Shown here piece after piece: positions 1 through 6,603 of a DNA stretch of 12,349 bases. The stretch is from Acidimicrobiaceae bacterium (lineage in GTDB: Bacteria; Actinomycetota; Acidimicrobiia; Acidimicrobiales; UBA10347): contig DNHM01000325.1 of assembly GCA_003485885.1 (NCBI GenBank), positions 2,818 to 15,166 of the forward strand, written 5' to 3'. The position numbers and the translations under genes are program-made. The notes under the pieces were generated by a model. The model was not told the DNA's origin and did no database searches. It saw only the letters and a program-made list of their open reading frames with translations. Position 1 is the first letter of the stretch; the number at the start of each line of letters is the position of its first letter.

Positions 1-2
1 CG

Positions 3-290
3 TGCAACATCTTGCTGTTCAACAACAATGCCTATGGCAACGTAAGGCGCATCCAGAAGGAACGTTTCGGCGAGGACCGCACCATCGCCAGCACGCTGCA
101 GAATCCCGACATGTCCAAACTTGCCGACGCATTTGGCGTCAAGTATTGGCATGCCGATTCGCCCGAATCACTCAAACCGGCACTGGGTGCATCGATCGAC
201 CACGACGGGCCATGCCTGGTCGAAGTCTCCGTCGACGCCATGCCCAACCCGTGGCCATTCCTGCGGCTACCCCGAGTCCGCGGCAACTAG
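3..290 (+). CDS. Thiamine-diphosphate-dependent enzyme (acetolactate synthase-like), C-terminal fragment
   Basis: This is the last 95 residues of a protein whose start lies left of the window; the frame is open from the first bases and ends in TAG. The fragment begins CNILLFNNNAYGNVRR, which is the end of the diphosphate/Mg-binding segment of TPP enzymes (the NN and YGN of the C-terminal pyrophosphate domain). It continues with the usual LADAFGVKYWHADSPESLKPAL segment in two parts (aligning the Rossmann-like end of the domain) and closes with a PCLVEVSVD strand, as in acetolactate synthase, benzoylformate decarboxylase and oxalyl-CoA decarboxylase relatives. The substrate cannot be assigned because the N-terminal and central domains are missing. 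The family uses TPP and Mg2+ in the cytoplasm for decarboxylation or ligation of 2-oxo acids. It converges with the next minus-strand gene across 49 bp. Confidence 0.85.
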   Translation, partial: CNILLFNNNAYGNVRRIQKERFGEDRTIASTLQNPDMSKLADAFGVKYWHADSPESLKPALGASIDHDGPCLVEVSVDAMPNPWPFLRLPRVRGN

Positions 291-305
291 GTACCGACCA
301 GACCA

Positions 306-333
306 GCGTCGTGGGCGGAGATGGCCATGACGC
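306..333. terminator. Hairpin between convergent genes, possible bidirectional terminator
   Basis: GCGTCGTGG at 306-314 pairs with CCATGACGC at 325-333, a 9-bp stem with one G-T pair and a 10-nt loop. It sits between the stop of the TPP enzyme (290) and the stop of the minus-strand small gene (340), where a shared terminator would be expected. No T-run follows on either strand, so intrinsic termination is only a possibility. Confidence 0.4.
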
Positions 334-339
334 GATTCG

Positions 340-648
340 CTACTTGCGTTCCATCAACTCACCGACCTGGGCGCCAACGGCCTGGCACGTCGTGATCAAC
401 GCGTGCTTGATCGACGCCGCTATTTCACGCACGTCCGACTGGACGGCATCATCTTTCGCCGCGTTGCCGAGCGAGTCGAACGCATCAGTGACCTGGCCAG
501 CCAACTGGTCGAACGCGTTCGACGTATCGCTAGAGGCACGGTCCTGGACTCCGTCGTCCTGTTCTTGTTCGAGATGCAGCTTGAGTTTGTGGCCGAGTGA
601 TTCGACCTTGCCAGCGACATTCTTCCAGGCGTCACGTGTGTCTTCCAT
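340..648 (-). CDS. Small acidic alpha-helical protein of unknown function
   Basis: This is a 102-residue protein starting MEDTRDAWKNVAGKVESLGH. The ATG at 648 is chosen over a further upstream in-frame ATG (705) because CAGGGAGAAGCG lies directly before it and gives a GGGAG ribosome binding site. There is no signal peptide or membrane segment. The composition (many Asp, Glu, Lys, Ala, Leu, with heptad-like spacing) predicts a helical bundle. A short internal repeat is visible: AFDQLAGQ at residues 45-52 and AFDSLGNA at 56-63. From memory, short actinobacterial proteins with a W-K-x-V-G...LGxKLK start and a DALDxAFDxLGxAAKDPAV-like centre exist and are uncharacterised; I cannot confirm membership. 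It is divergent from the TauE-family permease and convergent with the TPP enzyme. Function is unknown. Confidence 0.75.
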   Translation of the reverse strand: MEDTRDAWKNVAGKVESLGHKLKLHLEQEQDDGVQDRASSDTSNAFDQLAGQVTDAFDSLGNAAKDDAVQSDVREIAASIKHALITTCQAVGAQVGELMERK

Positions 649-724
649 CGCTTCTCCCTGCAACAAATCCGAGTAATCACTATCGCACAGTCTGAGACCG
701 CACACGATCAGCAGTAAGACCAGG

Positions 725-1498
725 GTGAGTGAAAACTCCTACACTCGCTTGGTGACTTGGTTCGAGGCCGTACTCCTACTGCTCGGGGGAACGTTTGCTG
801 GCGCAGTAAACGCGATGGCAGGTGGTGGTTCGATGCTTACCGTTCCGCTGCTGGTTCTTGCAGGTGTGCCCGGTGTTGCGGCCAATGGTTCGAACCGGGT
901 CGGCATTCTGACATCCAACGTCGCATCACTTCAGTCCTATCGTTCCGAGGGCGTCAAGATCCCCCGCAACCTGGTGCCGATCGTCGCCCCTGCAATCGTC
1001 GGGTCCCTCGTCGGGGCCTACGGCATCAGCCGGTTGACCGACGAGACGTTCGAGCGAGTCTTTGGCCTCATCATGATTCCGCTGATCTTGCTGACCATCT
1101 TCAAACCCAAGGTCTCGTCCGATGCCGAGCCATGGTCTCGCAATGTGACGATTGGCGTCTTCTTTGGCATTGGTCTGTACGCCGGTGCGATTCAAGCTGG
1201 CGTCGGGTTGGTCTTGCTGGCGGCGCTCAGTCGGTCGGGGTACGACCTGATCACCGCCAATGTGGTCAAGGTCATCTTCATCTTCTTCGCCACCGTTATT
1301 GCGCTGCCGGTGTTCATTGTCCAAGGCGATATTCGATGGGGCCCGGCGTTCCTGCTGGCGATCGGACTCAGCGTCGGCGGTTGGGTCGGCGCAAAATTTG
1401 CGGTACGCGGCGGCGAAAAGTGGATCCGAATCGTGATGATCATCGCAGCGATCGCGTTGGCACTGAAGCTGCTCGGCTTCTGGGATTGGCTCTTCTAA
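725..1498 (+). CDS. Sulfite exporter TauE/SafE family (TSUP) membrane permease
   Basis: This 257-residue integral membrane protein has about eight predicted transmembrane segments, arranged as the two homologous four-helix halves of the TSUP family. The N-terminal half has the signature AGAVNAMAGGGSMLTVPLL (residues 25-43), followed by GVAANGSNRVG. The C-terminal half starts with GIGLYAGAIQAGVGLVLLAAL (148-168, with a G-x-Q core). The length is typical (about 250). The start is a GTG at 725: there is no in-frame ATG before the first helix, and only a weak AGACCAGG precedes it. TSUP members move sulfur-containing or organic anions (sulfite, sulfoacetate, taurine-derived compounds) across the cytoplasmic membrane; the substrate here is unknown. 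It is divergent from the small helical protein (76-bp gap) and convergent with coxM. Confidence 0.9.
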   Translation: MSENSYTRLVTWFEAVLLLLGGTFAGAVNAMAGGGSMLTVPLLVLAGVPGVAANGSNRVGILTSNVASLQSYRSEGVKIPRNLVPIVAPAIVGSLVGAYGISRLTDETFERVFGLIMIPLILLTIFKPKVSSDAEPWSRNVTIGVFFGIGLYAGAIQAGVGLVLLAALSRSGYDLITANVVKVIFIFFATVIALPVFIVQGDIRWGPAFLLAIGLSVGGWVGAKFAVRGGEKWIRIVMIIAAIALALKLLGFWDWLF

Positions 1499-1523
1499 AT
1501 CGGTTGCACTCACTGACGGTTCA

Positions 1524-1550
1524 GGCCGGCTGACGTCCTACCAGCCGACC
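1524..1550. terminator. Hairpin between permease and coxM stops, possible bidirectional terminator
   Basis: GGCCGGCTG at 1524-1532 pairs with CAGCCGACC at 1542-1550, a 9-bp stem with one C/A mismatch and a 9-nt loop. It lies in the 68-bp gap between the convergent permease (stop 1498) and coxM (stop 1567). There is no T-tract on either side, so it may be a weak or factor-assisted terminator. Confidence 0.4.
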
Positions 1551-1566
1551 GCTCGAGCGAACGGAG

Positions 1567-2379
1567 TCAGCTAGCCGCTTCGAGTGCCCGTCGGGTGAGC
1601 ACCTGAGCCAGGTGGGTCCGGTATGAAGCATCGGCGTTGTTGTCGACCGGCGGCACGGCGCCTTCGGCTGCGAGTTCCGCGGCGTCGGCCACCGATCCTC
1701 CGCCGGCAAGCGCCGCCTCGACGGCCGTTGCCCGCAACGGCGTCGACCCCATGTTCACCAGGGCCACGCCCTTGCCACCATCGGCCACAGCGACACCCAC
1801 AATTGCCCAGTCCTGCGCCCGACGGTTGAACTTCTGATAGTTCCACCCACCCGTGTTCGCCGGCACCTTAACCTCGACGATCATCTCGTCGGGTGCAAGC
1901 ACCGACTCGAAGTAGCCAGTGAAGAAGTCGGTTGCAGCGATCTCGCGCTGACCGTTTGGCCCTCGTGCAACAATCGTGCCGCCGAGCGCGAGCACCGCTG
2001 CAGGTAGATCCGACGCTGGGTCAGAATGCGCAATGGTGCCACCCAACGTGCCGCGATGGCGCACCGAGGGATCGCCCACCAGCGACGCCACATGCCCGAG
2101 TATCGGGCACGCTGCAGCGATCACGTCGTTCGTTTCGAGTTCCGCGTGTTTGGTCATGGCCCCAATCGCCACCTGCCCGTTCTCCTGCCGGATGTAGGAC
2201 AGATCGCTGATGCGAGCGACGTCGATCAACTGGGTTGGCGCCGCAAGCCGAAACTTCATCATCGGGATCAATGAATGACCACCAGCCAAGAGCTTGGCCT
2301 CGTCACCGTATTCACCGAGCAGTTGAATGGCATGTTCGGCGTTCTCGGCGACGGTGTAGTCGAATGCTGCGGGGATCAT
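1567..2379 (-). CDS. coxM: FAD-binding subunit of form II molybdenum hydroxylase (CoxM family)
   Basis: This 270-residue medium subunit, slightly shorter than the usual 280-290, passes electrons from the 2Fe-2S clusters to an acceptor through FAD. The first FAD signature is AGGHSLIPMMKFRLAAP (residues 32-48) and the second is TLGGTIAHSDPASDLPA (111-127); both are hallmarks of the vanillyl-alcohol-oxidase-type FAD domain of xanthine dehydrogenase/CO dehydrogenase medium subunits. YQKFNRRAQDWAIVGVAVA (181-199) begins the C-terminal CO-dehydrogenase flavoprotein domain. The ATG at 2379 overlaps the coxL stop in ATGA, and GGAGGTG just upstream is a strong ribosome binding site located inside the coxL 3' end, so the two are translationally coupled. 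It is the last gene of the S-L-M operon. The protein is cytoplasmic or membrane-associated as part of an (LMS)2 complex. Confidence 0.93.
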   Translation of the reverse strand: MIPAAFDYTVAENAEHAIQLLGEYGDEAKLLAGGHSLIPMMKFRLAAPTQLIDVARISDLSYIRQENGQVAIGAMTKHAELETNDVIAAACPILGHVASLVGDPSVRHRGTLGGTIAHSDPASDLPAAVLALGGTIVARGPNGQREIAATDFFTGYFESVLAPDEMIVEVKVPANTGGWNYQKFNRRAQDWAIVGVAVADGGKGVALVNMGSTPLRATAVEAALAGGGSVADAAELAAEGAVPPVDNNADASYRTHLAQVLTRRALEAAS

Positions 2380-4772
2380 GCTGCACCTCCGGTGCTGCCA
2401 GCGTTGATGGCATTCCAGATGCGCTGCGGGGTTGCAGGCATCTTGATATCGGTCACGCCATACGGACTCAGTCCATCACATACGGCATTGATCACGGCTG
2501 CGGCCGAACCAATGGTTCCGGCCTCACCCACGCCCTTTACGCCAAGTGGATTCGTGGTTGATGGGGTGACCGTGGAGTCCAGCGTGATGTTCGGCATCTC
2601 CATAGTTGACGGCACCAGATAGTCCATGAGCGACGGGTTGGTGATATTGCCATTCTCGTCGTAGACAGCCTCTTCAAAGAGCGCTTGGGCCGCACCCTGC
2701 ACAATCCCTCCGTGTACCTGGCCCTCGACGATCAACGGGTTCACCTGGATACCGCAGTCGTCGACACCGATGTAGTTGATCAGTTCGACCCCACCGGTTT
2801 CGATGTCGATCTCGACCACCGCGACATGGGTGCCAAACGGGAACGCAAAGTTCGGAGGATCAAAATTGACCTGCTCCTGCAGGTTGGGCTCCATGCCATC
2901 GGGCAGATCGTGAGCCGTAAAGGCAGCGAAGCCGAGCTCTTGTATGTGCACCGACTTCGTAGGTGTTCCAGCAACCGAGAAACTGCCGTTGACAAACTCG
3001 ATGTCCTCGGGCGACGCCTCGAACTGGTGCGCTGCGATCAGCTTGGCCTTGTCCACGACCTTGTCTGCAGCCATAGCAATCGCAACACCACCAACGGCGA
3101 GCGAACGGGACCCATAAGTATCGAGCCCAAGGGGGCTCAATGCCGTGTCAGAATGCAGCACTTCGACGTCGTTGGGGTCAATGCCCATCTTTTCGGCGAT
3201 GATCTGTGACCACGCTGTTTCGTGCCCCTGACCATGCGGGGTGGAGCCGGACACAACCTCGACCTTGCCAGTGGGGAGCAGCCGCACGGTGGCGTGTTCC
3301 CAGCCGCCAGCACCATAGTTCAGGCCACCCAAGGCCCGCGACGGGGCCAGGCCACAGATCTCGACATAGGTACACATACCGATCCCAAGCTGCTTGGTTT
3401 CGCCAGCATCGCGGCGCCGAGCCTGTTCGCTTCGCAACCCGGCCATGTCTGCTAGCTCCAGCGCCCGGTCGTGCGCTGGCTTGTAATGACCGGAATCAAA
3501 GGTCAGCGTTGATGCTGCATCGAAGTTCTCGAAGTGCTCGCCACCGTTGATGTAGTTGCGGCTACGGATCTCTTCAGGAGCGATGCCAATCTTGTGCGCC
3601 ATCATGTCCATGATGCGTTCGATTGCGTAGCTGGCCTCTGGCCGACCAGCGCCACGGTACGCATCGGTGGGTGTCAGGTTGGTGAAGTGACCATCGCAGC
3701 TGAACGACAGATTCGGAATGTCGTAAACGCCGGTGTACAAGAAGCTGCCGAGCAGTGGCACACCCGGCGTAATGAGCATCATGTATGCACCCATGTCGGC
3801 ATCGAGGTGAACCTTGATGGCGGTGACCTTGCCGTTCTCGTCGGCGGCTGCCTCGACGTGCTGGATCTGGCCGCGACCTTGGTGCGATGCACCCGCCCCT
3901 TCGGAGCGTTGCTCGGTCCAGCGCACCGGTAGCCCGATGTGGTTAGCCAACGTGACAGCAAGCAGCGCATCGGCATCGACATTGAGCTTGCCGCCGAAGC
4001 CGCCGCCGACACTGGGCGCAATAACGCGGATCTTGTTCTCGGGAATCCCGCTCGTCGCAGCGATCATGATCTTGAGGATGTGCGGAATCTGTGTTGCCGA
4101 ATAGAACACGATCTCGCCACCTGCAGGCGAGGGCACTGCAAGGCAGCCGCGGGGTTCCATTGGCATGGGAATCAGCCGTTGTTGGACGAACCGGGCCTTG
4201 ACGACGTGAGCGGCATTGGCGAACGCTGCCGCGGTGCCTTCTGGGTTCGGGTCAAGTGGCCAATGGAACGCCTTGTTGGTCTCCAGGTCGCTGTGGGCCA
4301 TGGCCTTGCCGTCGACGGCATCCTGCAGATTGACCACAGCAGGAAGTGGTGTGTAATCGACCACGACCTGTTCGACTGCGTCGGCGACGCCATAACGATC
4401 TGAGCACAACACCACCGCGACGATGTCGCCAACATGTTTCGCCTCGCTGATGGCAACCGGATAATGAGGCGGGTTGACCATGTCTTCGGTGACCGGCCAT
4501 GCACACGGCAGCGGCGCTTGCCAAAGGCCCATCTCTGCGAGCTGCGCACCGGTCAAAACACTGTGTACACCGGGCATCGATTCGGCCCCGCTGGTATCAA
4601 TGGAGTTGATCGTGGCGTGCGCAAACTGGCTACGCACCATACCCATCCACAGCTGGCCAGGGGCCTTGATGTCGTCGATGAACTTGTTTTCGCCAGTGAG
4701 AAGCTTGGGGTCTTCCTTGCGCAACATGCGCGTGCCGAAGCCGCCTTTGGTTGGCTCAATAGTGGCCGTCAT
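2376..4772 (-). CDS. coxL: Molybdopterin-binding large subunit of form II CO-dehydrogenase-like hydroxylase (CoxL/BMS type)
   Basis: This 798-residue catalytic subunit of a xanthine oxidase-family enzyme binds the molybdenum-cytosine-dinucleotide-type cofactor. The N-terminal a/b hammerhead domain starts at [20 protein letters not shown]. The Mo-cofactor segments follow in order: SVGGGFGGK (254-262), TPHGQGHET (511-519) and the catalytic glutamate in [11 protein letters not shown] (E750). The active-site loop reads AYRGAGR (371-377, DNA 3642-3662), the form II signature; true form I CO dehydrogenases have AYxCSFR, whose Cys holds the copper of the Mo-Cu centre. CO oxidation is therefore doubtful and the substrate is unassigned (purine, aldehyde and aromatic acid hydroxylations are known in the wider family). 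The ATG at 4772 is preferred to one at 4829: GGAAGGTG lies just upstream and it forms an ATGA overlap with the coxS stop. The 3' end overlaps the coxM start by 4 bp. Confidence 0.94.
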   Translation of the reverse strand: MTATIEPTKGGFGTRMLRKEDPKLLTGENKFIDDIKAPGQLWMGMVRSQFAHATINSIDTSGAESMPGVHSVLTGAQLAEMGLWQAPLPCAWPVTEDMVNPPHYPVAISEAKHVGDIVAVVLCSDRYGVADAVEQVVVDYTPLPAVVNLQDAVDGKAMAHSDLETNKAFHWPLDPNPEGTAAAFANAAHVVKARFVQQRLIPMPMEPRGCLAVPSPAGGEIVFYSATQIPHILKIMIAATSGIPENKIRVIAPSVGGGFGGKLNVDADALLAVTLANHIGLPVRWTEQRSEGAGASHQGRGQIQHVEAAADENGKVTAIKVHLDADMGAYMMLITPGVPLLGSFLYTGVYDIPNLSFSCDGHFTNLTPTDAYRGAGRPEASYAIERIMDMMAHKIGIAPEEIRSRNYINGGEHFENFDAASTLTFDSGHYKPAHDRALELADMAGLRSEQARRRDAGETKQLGIGMCTYVEICGLAPSRALGGLNYGAGGWEHATVRLLPTGKVEVVSGSTPHGQGHETAWSQIIAEKMGIDPNDVEVLHSDTALSPLGLDTYGSRSLAVGGVAIAMAADKVVDKAKLIAAHQFEASPEDIEFVNGSFSVAGTPTKSVHIQELGFAAFTAHDLPDGMEPNLQEQVNFDPPNFAFPFGTHVAVVEIDIETGGVELINYIGVDDCGIQVNPLIVEGQVHGGIVQGAAQALFEEAVYDENGNITNPSLMDYLVPSTMEMPNITLDSTVTPSTTNPLGVKGVGEAGTIGSAAAVINAVCDGLSPYGVTDIKMPATPQRIWNAINAGSTGGAA
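3642..3662 (-). other. CoxL active-site loop AYRGAGR, form II signature
   Basis: Residues 371-377 of CoxL, read on the minus strand, are Ala-Tyr-Arg-Gly-Ala-Gly-Arg. The position of the Cu-binding Cys of form I enzymes (AYxCSFR) is occupied by Gly. The Arg at 373 matches the arginine of the FRGFG loop that helps orient substrate in xanthine dehydrogenases. This loop is the accepted discriminator between form I and form II CoxL. Confidence 0.9.
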
Positions 4773-5260
4773 GACGCACCTTCCGCAGCGCTCTGCACTG
4801 CCTTCACGATGTTGTGATACCCGGTGCACCGACAGAGGTTACCTTCGAGCCCTTCGCGGATCTCAGCCTCGGTTGGCGTCGGGTTTTCCTTCAGAAACGA
4901 CGTTGCCGCCATGACCATGCCTGGTGTGCAATAACCGCATTGCAGGGCATGGCATTGCTGGAACGCCTCCTGCATCGGGTGCCAGTTCTGCTCGCCGGTA
5001 GCGATCCCATCGGCCCGGGCTGTCTCGGCCAGGCCTTCGATCGTGGTGATCGATTCGCCCTCGGCTTGTACTGCCAGCATCGTGCACGACTTGACTGACT
5101 GGCCGCCAACGTGCACGGTGCATGCCCCACACGACGAGGTGTCACAGCCAATGTTGGTGCCGGTGAGCCCGACACCTTCGCGAATATGGTGCACGAGCAA
5201 CGTGCGCGGCTCAACGTCTCGTGAATGACTATCACCATTCACTGTCATGGATACCTGCAT
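4769..5260 (-). CDS. coxS: 2Fe-2S iron-sulfur small subunit of form II molybdenum hydroxylase (CoxS family)
   Basis: This 163-residue protein (165 if the ATG at 5266 is used) carries two [2Fe-2S] clusters. Counted from the start at 5260, the plant-ferredoxin-type cluster is bound by C39, C44, C47 and C59 ([14 protein letters not shown], then KSC). The alpha-helical C-terminal cluster is bound by C108, C111 ([12 protein letters not shown]), C143 and C145 ([12 protein letters not shown]). All eight ligands are present, and the length is typical of this subunit. GGGGGA sits 6 nt before the ATG at 5260 but directly abuts the one at 5266, so 5260 is the better start; an ATG at 5248 is also possible. 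It is the first gene of the coxSLM operon, with its stop overlapping the coxL start in ATGA. It relays electrons from the Mo centre in CoxL to FAD in CoxM. Confidence 0.94.
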   Translation of the reverse strand: MQVSMTVNGDSHSRDVEPRTLLVHHIREGVGLTGTNIGCDTSSCGACTVHVGGQSVKSCTMLAVQAEGESITTIEGLAETARADGIATGEQNWHPMQEAFQQCHALQCGYCTPGMVMAATSFLKENPTPTEAEIREGLEGNLCRCTGYHNIVKAVQSAAEGAS

Positions 5261-5340
5261 AGACATTCCCCCGAATGATCTGATTTCCTGCTGCAGGTTC
5301 TACCCCAATTCCAGCGACGCTGCTTGACGGGCGTGCGATG

Positions 5341-5354
5341 CCGGTCCCGACCGG
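5341..5354. repeat. Perfect inverted repeat, arms CCGGTC and GACCGG
   Basis: Six-base arms are separated by CC, giving a 14-bp palindrome about 81 bp upstream of the coxS start at 5260. The size and position are compatible with an operator, but no regulator gene is present in the window to link to it. Confidence 0.4.
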
Positions 5355-5406
5355 GTGGATCATGGACCGCTTCCACATGCCGAAGCGACGGACAATCAGG
5401 CGTGGA

Positions 5407-5418
5407 CTGGGTACCCAG
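5407..5418. repeat. Perfect 12-bp palindrome CTGGGTACCCAG
   Basis: This uninterrupted 12-bp palindrome is about 147 bp upstream of coxS, between the other two inverted repeats of the gap. It is a possible protein-binding site. A 12-bp perfect palindrome can arise by chance at low frequency in a window of this size. Confidence 0.4.
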
Positions 5419-5428
5419 ATGTACTGTC

Positions 5429-5456
5429 ACGAGCAGCGGCATGGGCCGCTGTTCGT
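5429..5456. repeat. Strong 12-bp-stem hairpin in the coxS upstream gap
   Basis: ACGAGCAGCGGC (5429-5440) pairs with GCCGCTGTTCGT (5445-5456) around the 4-nt loop ATGG. Every position pairs in a plus-strand transcript, with one G-U; in the minus-strand transcript that pair becomes an A/C mismatch. It could be a terminator-like structure for read-through from nudC (190 bp downstream of its stop), part of a 5' leader of coxS, or part of an unannotated plus-strand RNA. No T-run follows on either strand. Confidence 0.5.
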
Positions 5457-5646
5457 CCCTCTGTTCCGCCAGCTGCCGCTTGTGTGGAGTCTTCGGTCCG
5501 CGCAGATCGACACCGTGGATCGTCGTAATTCACCTCCAACCCGCAGCCAAGGTCGGCCTTGATTGGCACAATCGGCTTCCGCCTCAGTTGCCGAAGTGCA
5601 ACCGGTCATTGTGGTGGGTAACGAACGACCAAATACCCGGCGCCCA

Positions 5647-6498
5647 CTAGCTCCGAGCGAGCCAGTCGTCGATCAACGCGCGAGCGATGCTGGCTCGGGG
5701 TGGAATATTTGGCAGGTCATCTTTGGCAAACCATTGCGCATCGGCAATCTCGTCGGGGGCTGGCGTGATGTCGCCGCCAGCGTAGGTCGCGAAGAACCCG
5801 AGCATGAGCGAGTTCGGGAACGGCCATGGCTGGCTGTCGTGGTACCGAATGTTGTCAACAAAGATTCCGACTTCCTCGAGGACTTCGCGATGGACACAGT
5901 CTTCGAGTGACTCCCCCGGCTCAACAAACCCGGCAAGGGTCGAATACATCGGCTTTGGCCCCCGCCAGGCAACATTTGTCGCAAGTAAGGCTCGGCCGTC
6001 GGGATGTTCAATAAGCATGATCACTGCTGGCGAGAGCCGCGGATAGGACACCAGCCCGTCTTCGGGACACTTCATGGAGCGTTCGTTCACGTCCATTTCC
6101 ATCGCCGTGCCACAACGACCACAGAATTGGTGATCGCGATACCAGTCGGTTATCTGGGTGGCCCGTCCGGCCACGTTCCAGATCGCGGAGTCGAGCGTGC
6201 CCATCAGCCGCCGAAGGTCCGAAAACACCAAGCCGGGAAACGGTGCATCGAACGGGTCGAAGTCATCGCTCACTTGGCCGGTCCACCAGTGAGCGGTCTC
6301 GTCATCGAAACGACCCAGCACCAGCGGCTTGGCCACGTGATCAACGATCTGATTCGCCTCGTCGGTGGTGAGCGGGCGCATACCCGTGGTCATGTCATCA
6401 ACGAGCAGCACCTGGCCACCACGAGAGAACAGCCATGAATCGTCGCCCTCGGGATCGTCGGGCAGGACAGCAACCGGAACAAACTTCGACGTAGTCAT
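5647..6498 (-). CDS. nudC: NADH pyrophosphatase / NAD-RNA decapping Nudix hydrolase
   Basis: This 283-residue protein starts [20 protein letters not shown]. It has an N-terminal NudC domain (about 1-115), a zinc-ribbon segment (126-152), a complete Nudix box (190-212: G-x5-E-x7-REVLEEVGI) and the NADH-pyrophosphatase hallmark SQPWPFPNS (222-230). The family hydrolyses NADH/NAD+ to NMN(H) plus AMP and removes NAD caps from RNA, in the cytoplasm with Mg2+ or Mn2+. The ribbon shows C126-x2-C129 and C144, but the fourth ligand position is Asp147 (CPED instead of CxxC). The ATG at 6498 is chosen because the family domain begins there; the longer in-frame extension to 6927 is antisense to the next gene. 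GAGGG abuts the ATG, so the ribosome binding site is poor. It is divergent from the DsbA-like gene, with a palindrome in between. Confidence 0.93.
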   Translation of the reverse strand: MTTSKFVPVAVLPDDPEGDDSWLFSRGGQVLLVDDMTTGMRPLTTDEANQIVDHVAKPLVLGRFDDETAHWWTGQVSDDFDPFDAPFPGLVFSDLRRLMGTLDSAIWNVAGRATQITDWYRDHQFCGRCGTAMEMDVNERSMKCPEDGLVSYPRLSPAVIMLIEHPDGRALLATNVAWRGPKPMYSTLAGFVEPGESLEDCVHREVLEEVGIFVDNIRYHDSQPWPFPNSLMLGFFATYAGGDITPAPDEIADAQWFAKDDLPNIPPRASIARALIDDWLARS

Positions 6499-6513
6499 CC
6501 CTCGCAGCTTCGC

Positions 6514-6534
6514 TTGCACTGCGACGCATTGCAA
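6514..6534. promoter_or_regulatory. 21-bp near-perfect palindrome in the nudC / DsbA-like divergent gap, candidate operator
   Basis: TTGCACTGC (6514-6522) and GCATTGCAA (6526-6534) are inverted around GAC, with 8 of 9 arm positions symmetric. It lies 15 bp upstream of the nudC start and 69 bp upstream of the DsbA-like start. The arm length and spacing are typical of sites bound by dimeric helix-turn-helix repressors. The right arm also contains TTGCAA, 17 bp before TGTACC (6552-6557), a weak -35/-10-like pair for the plus-strand operon; if real, the palindrome would overlap that promoter. The regulator is not in the window. Confidence 0.5.
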
Positions 6535-6603
6535 CTCACGGGCCAGCACTTTGTACCTGACCCGACACCACGAATAGTCTCGGTCCGACCGCAAGGAGTC
6601 GTT

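Larger units (their letters stand above)
5261..5646. other. Intergenic region upstream of coxS with inverted repeats and no convincing gene
   Basis: These 386 bp lie between the nudC stop (5647) and the coxS start, both on the minus strand, so the region should contain the coxSLM promoter and the nudC terminator. No clear -10/-35 pair was recognised. Three notable inverted repeats are annotated separately. A plus-strand frame is open from 5284 to 5562 (ATG at 5338, 74 residues, many C/G third positions) but it lacks a ribosome binding site and resembles no family I know. Other frames are short and antisense-like. It may be regulatory DNA or a decayed gene. Confidence 0.5.

Noticed and set aside
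2..676. Long plus-strand open frame (224 codons) at the left edge
   Set aside because: It overlaps the TPP enzyme in another frame and is antisense to the small helical protein. Its translation is low-complexity, rich in Arg, Ser and Cys, with no family resemblance.
1504..1510. TTGCACT, the same heptamer as the left arm of the 6514-6534 palindrome
   Set aside because: It is a single half-site in a convergent gap. One or two copies of any heptamer are expected by chance in about 12 kb, so this is not evidence for a regulon.
926..1513. 195-codon minus-strand frame inside the TSUP permease gene
   Set aside because: It is antisense to a clear membrane protein. The Asp/Arg/Gln-rich product is the typical reverse-complement shadow of a hydrophobic gene in GC-rich DNA.
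5561..5573. Small inverted repeat GATTG-GCA-CAATC downstream of nudC
   Set aside because: The 5-bp arms are too short to separate from chance, and no supporting T-run or partner motif is present.
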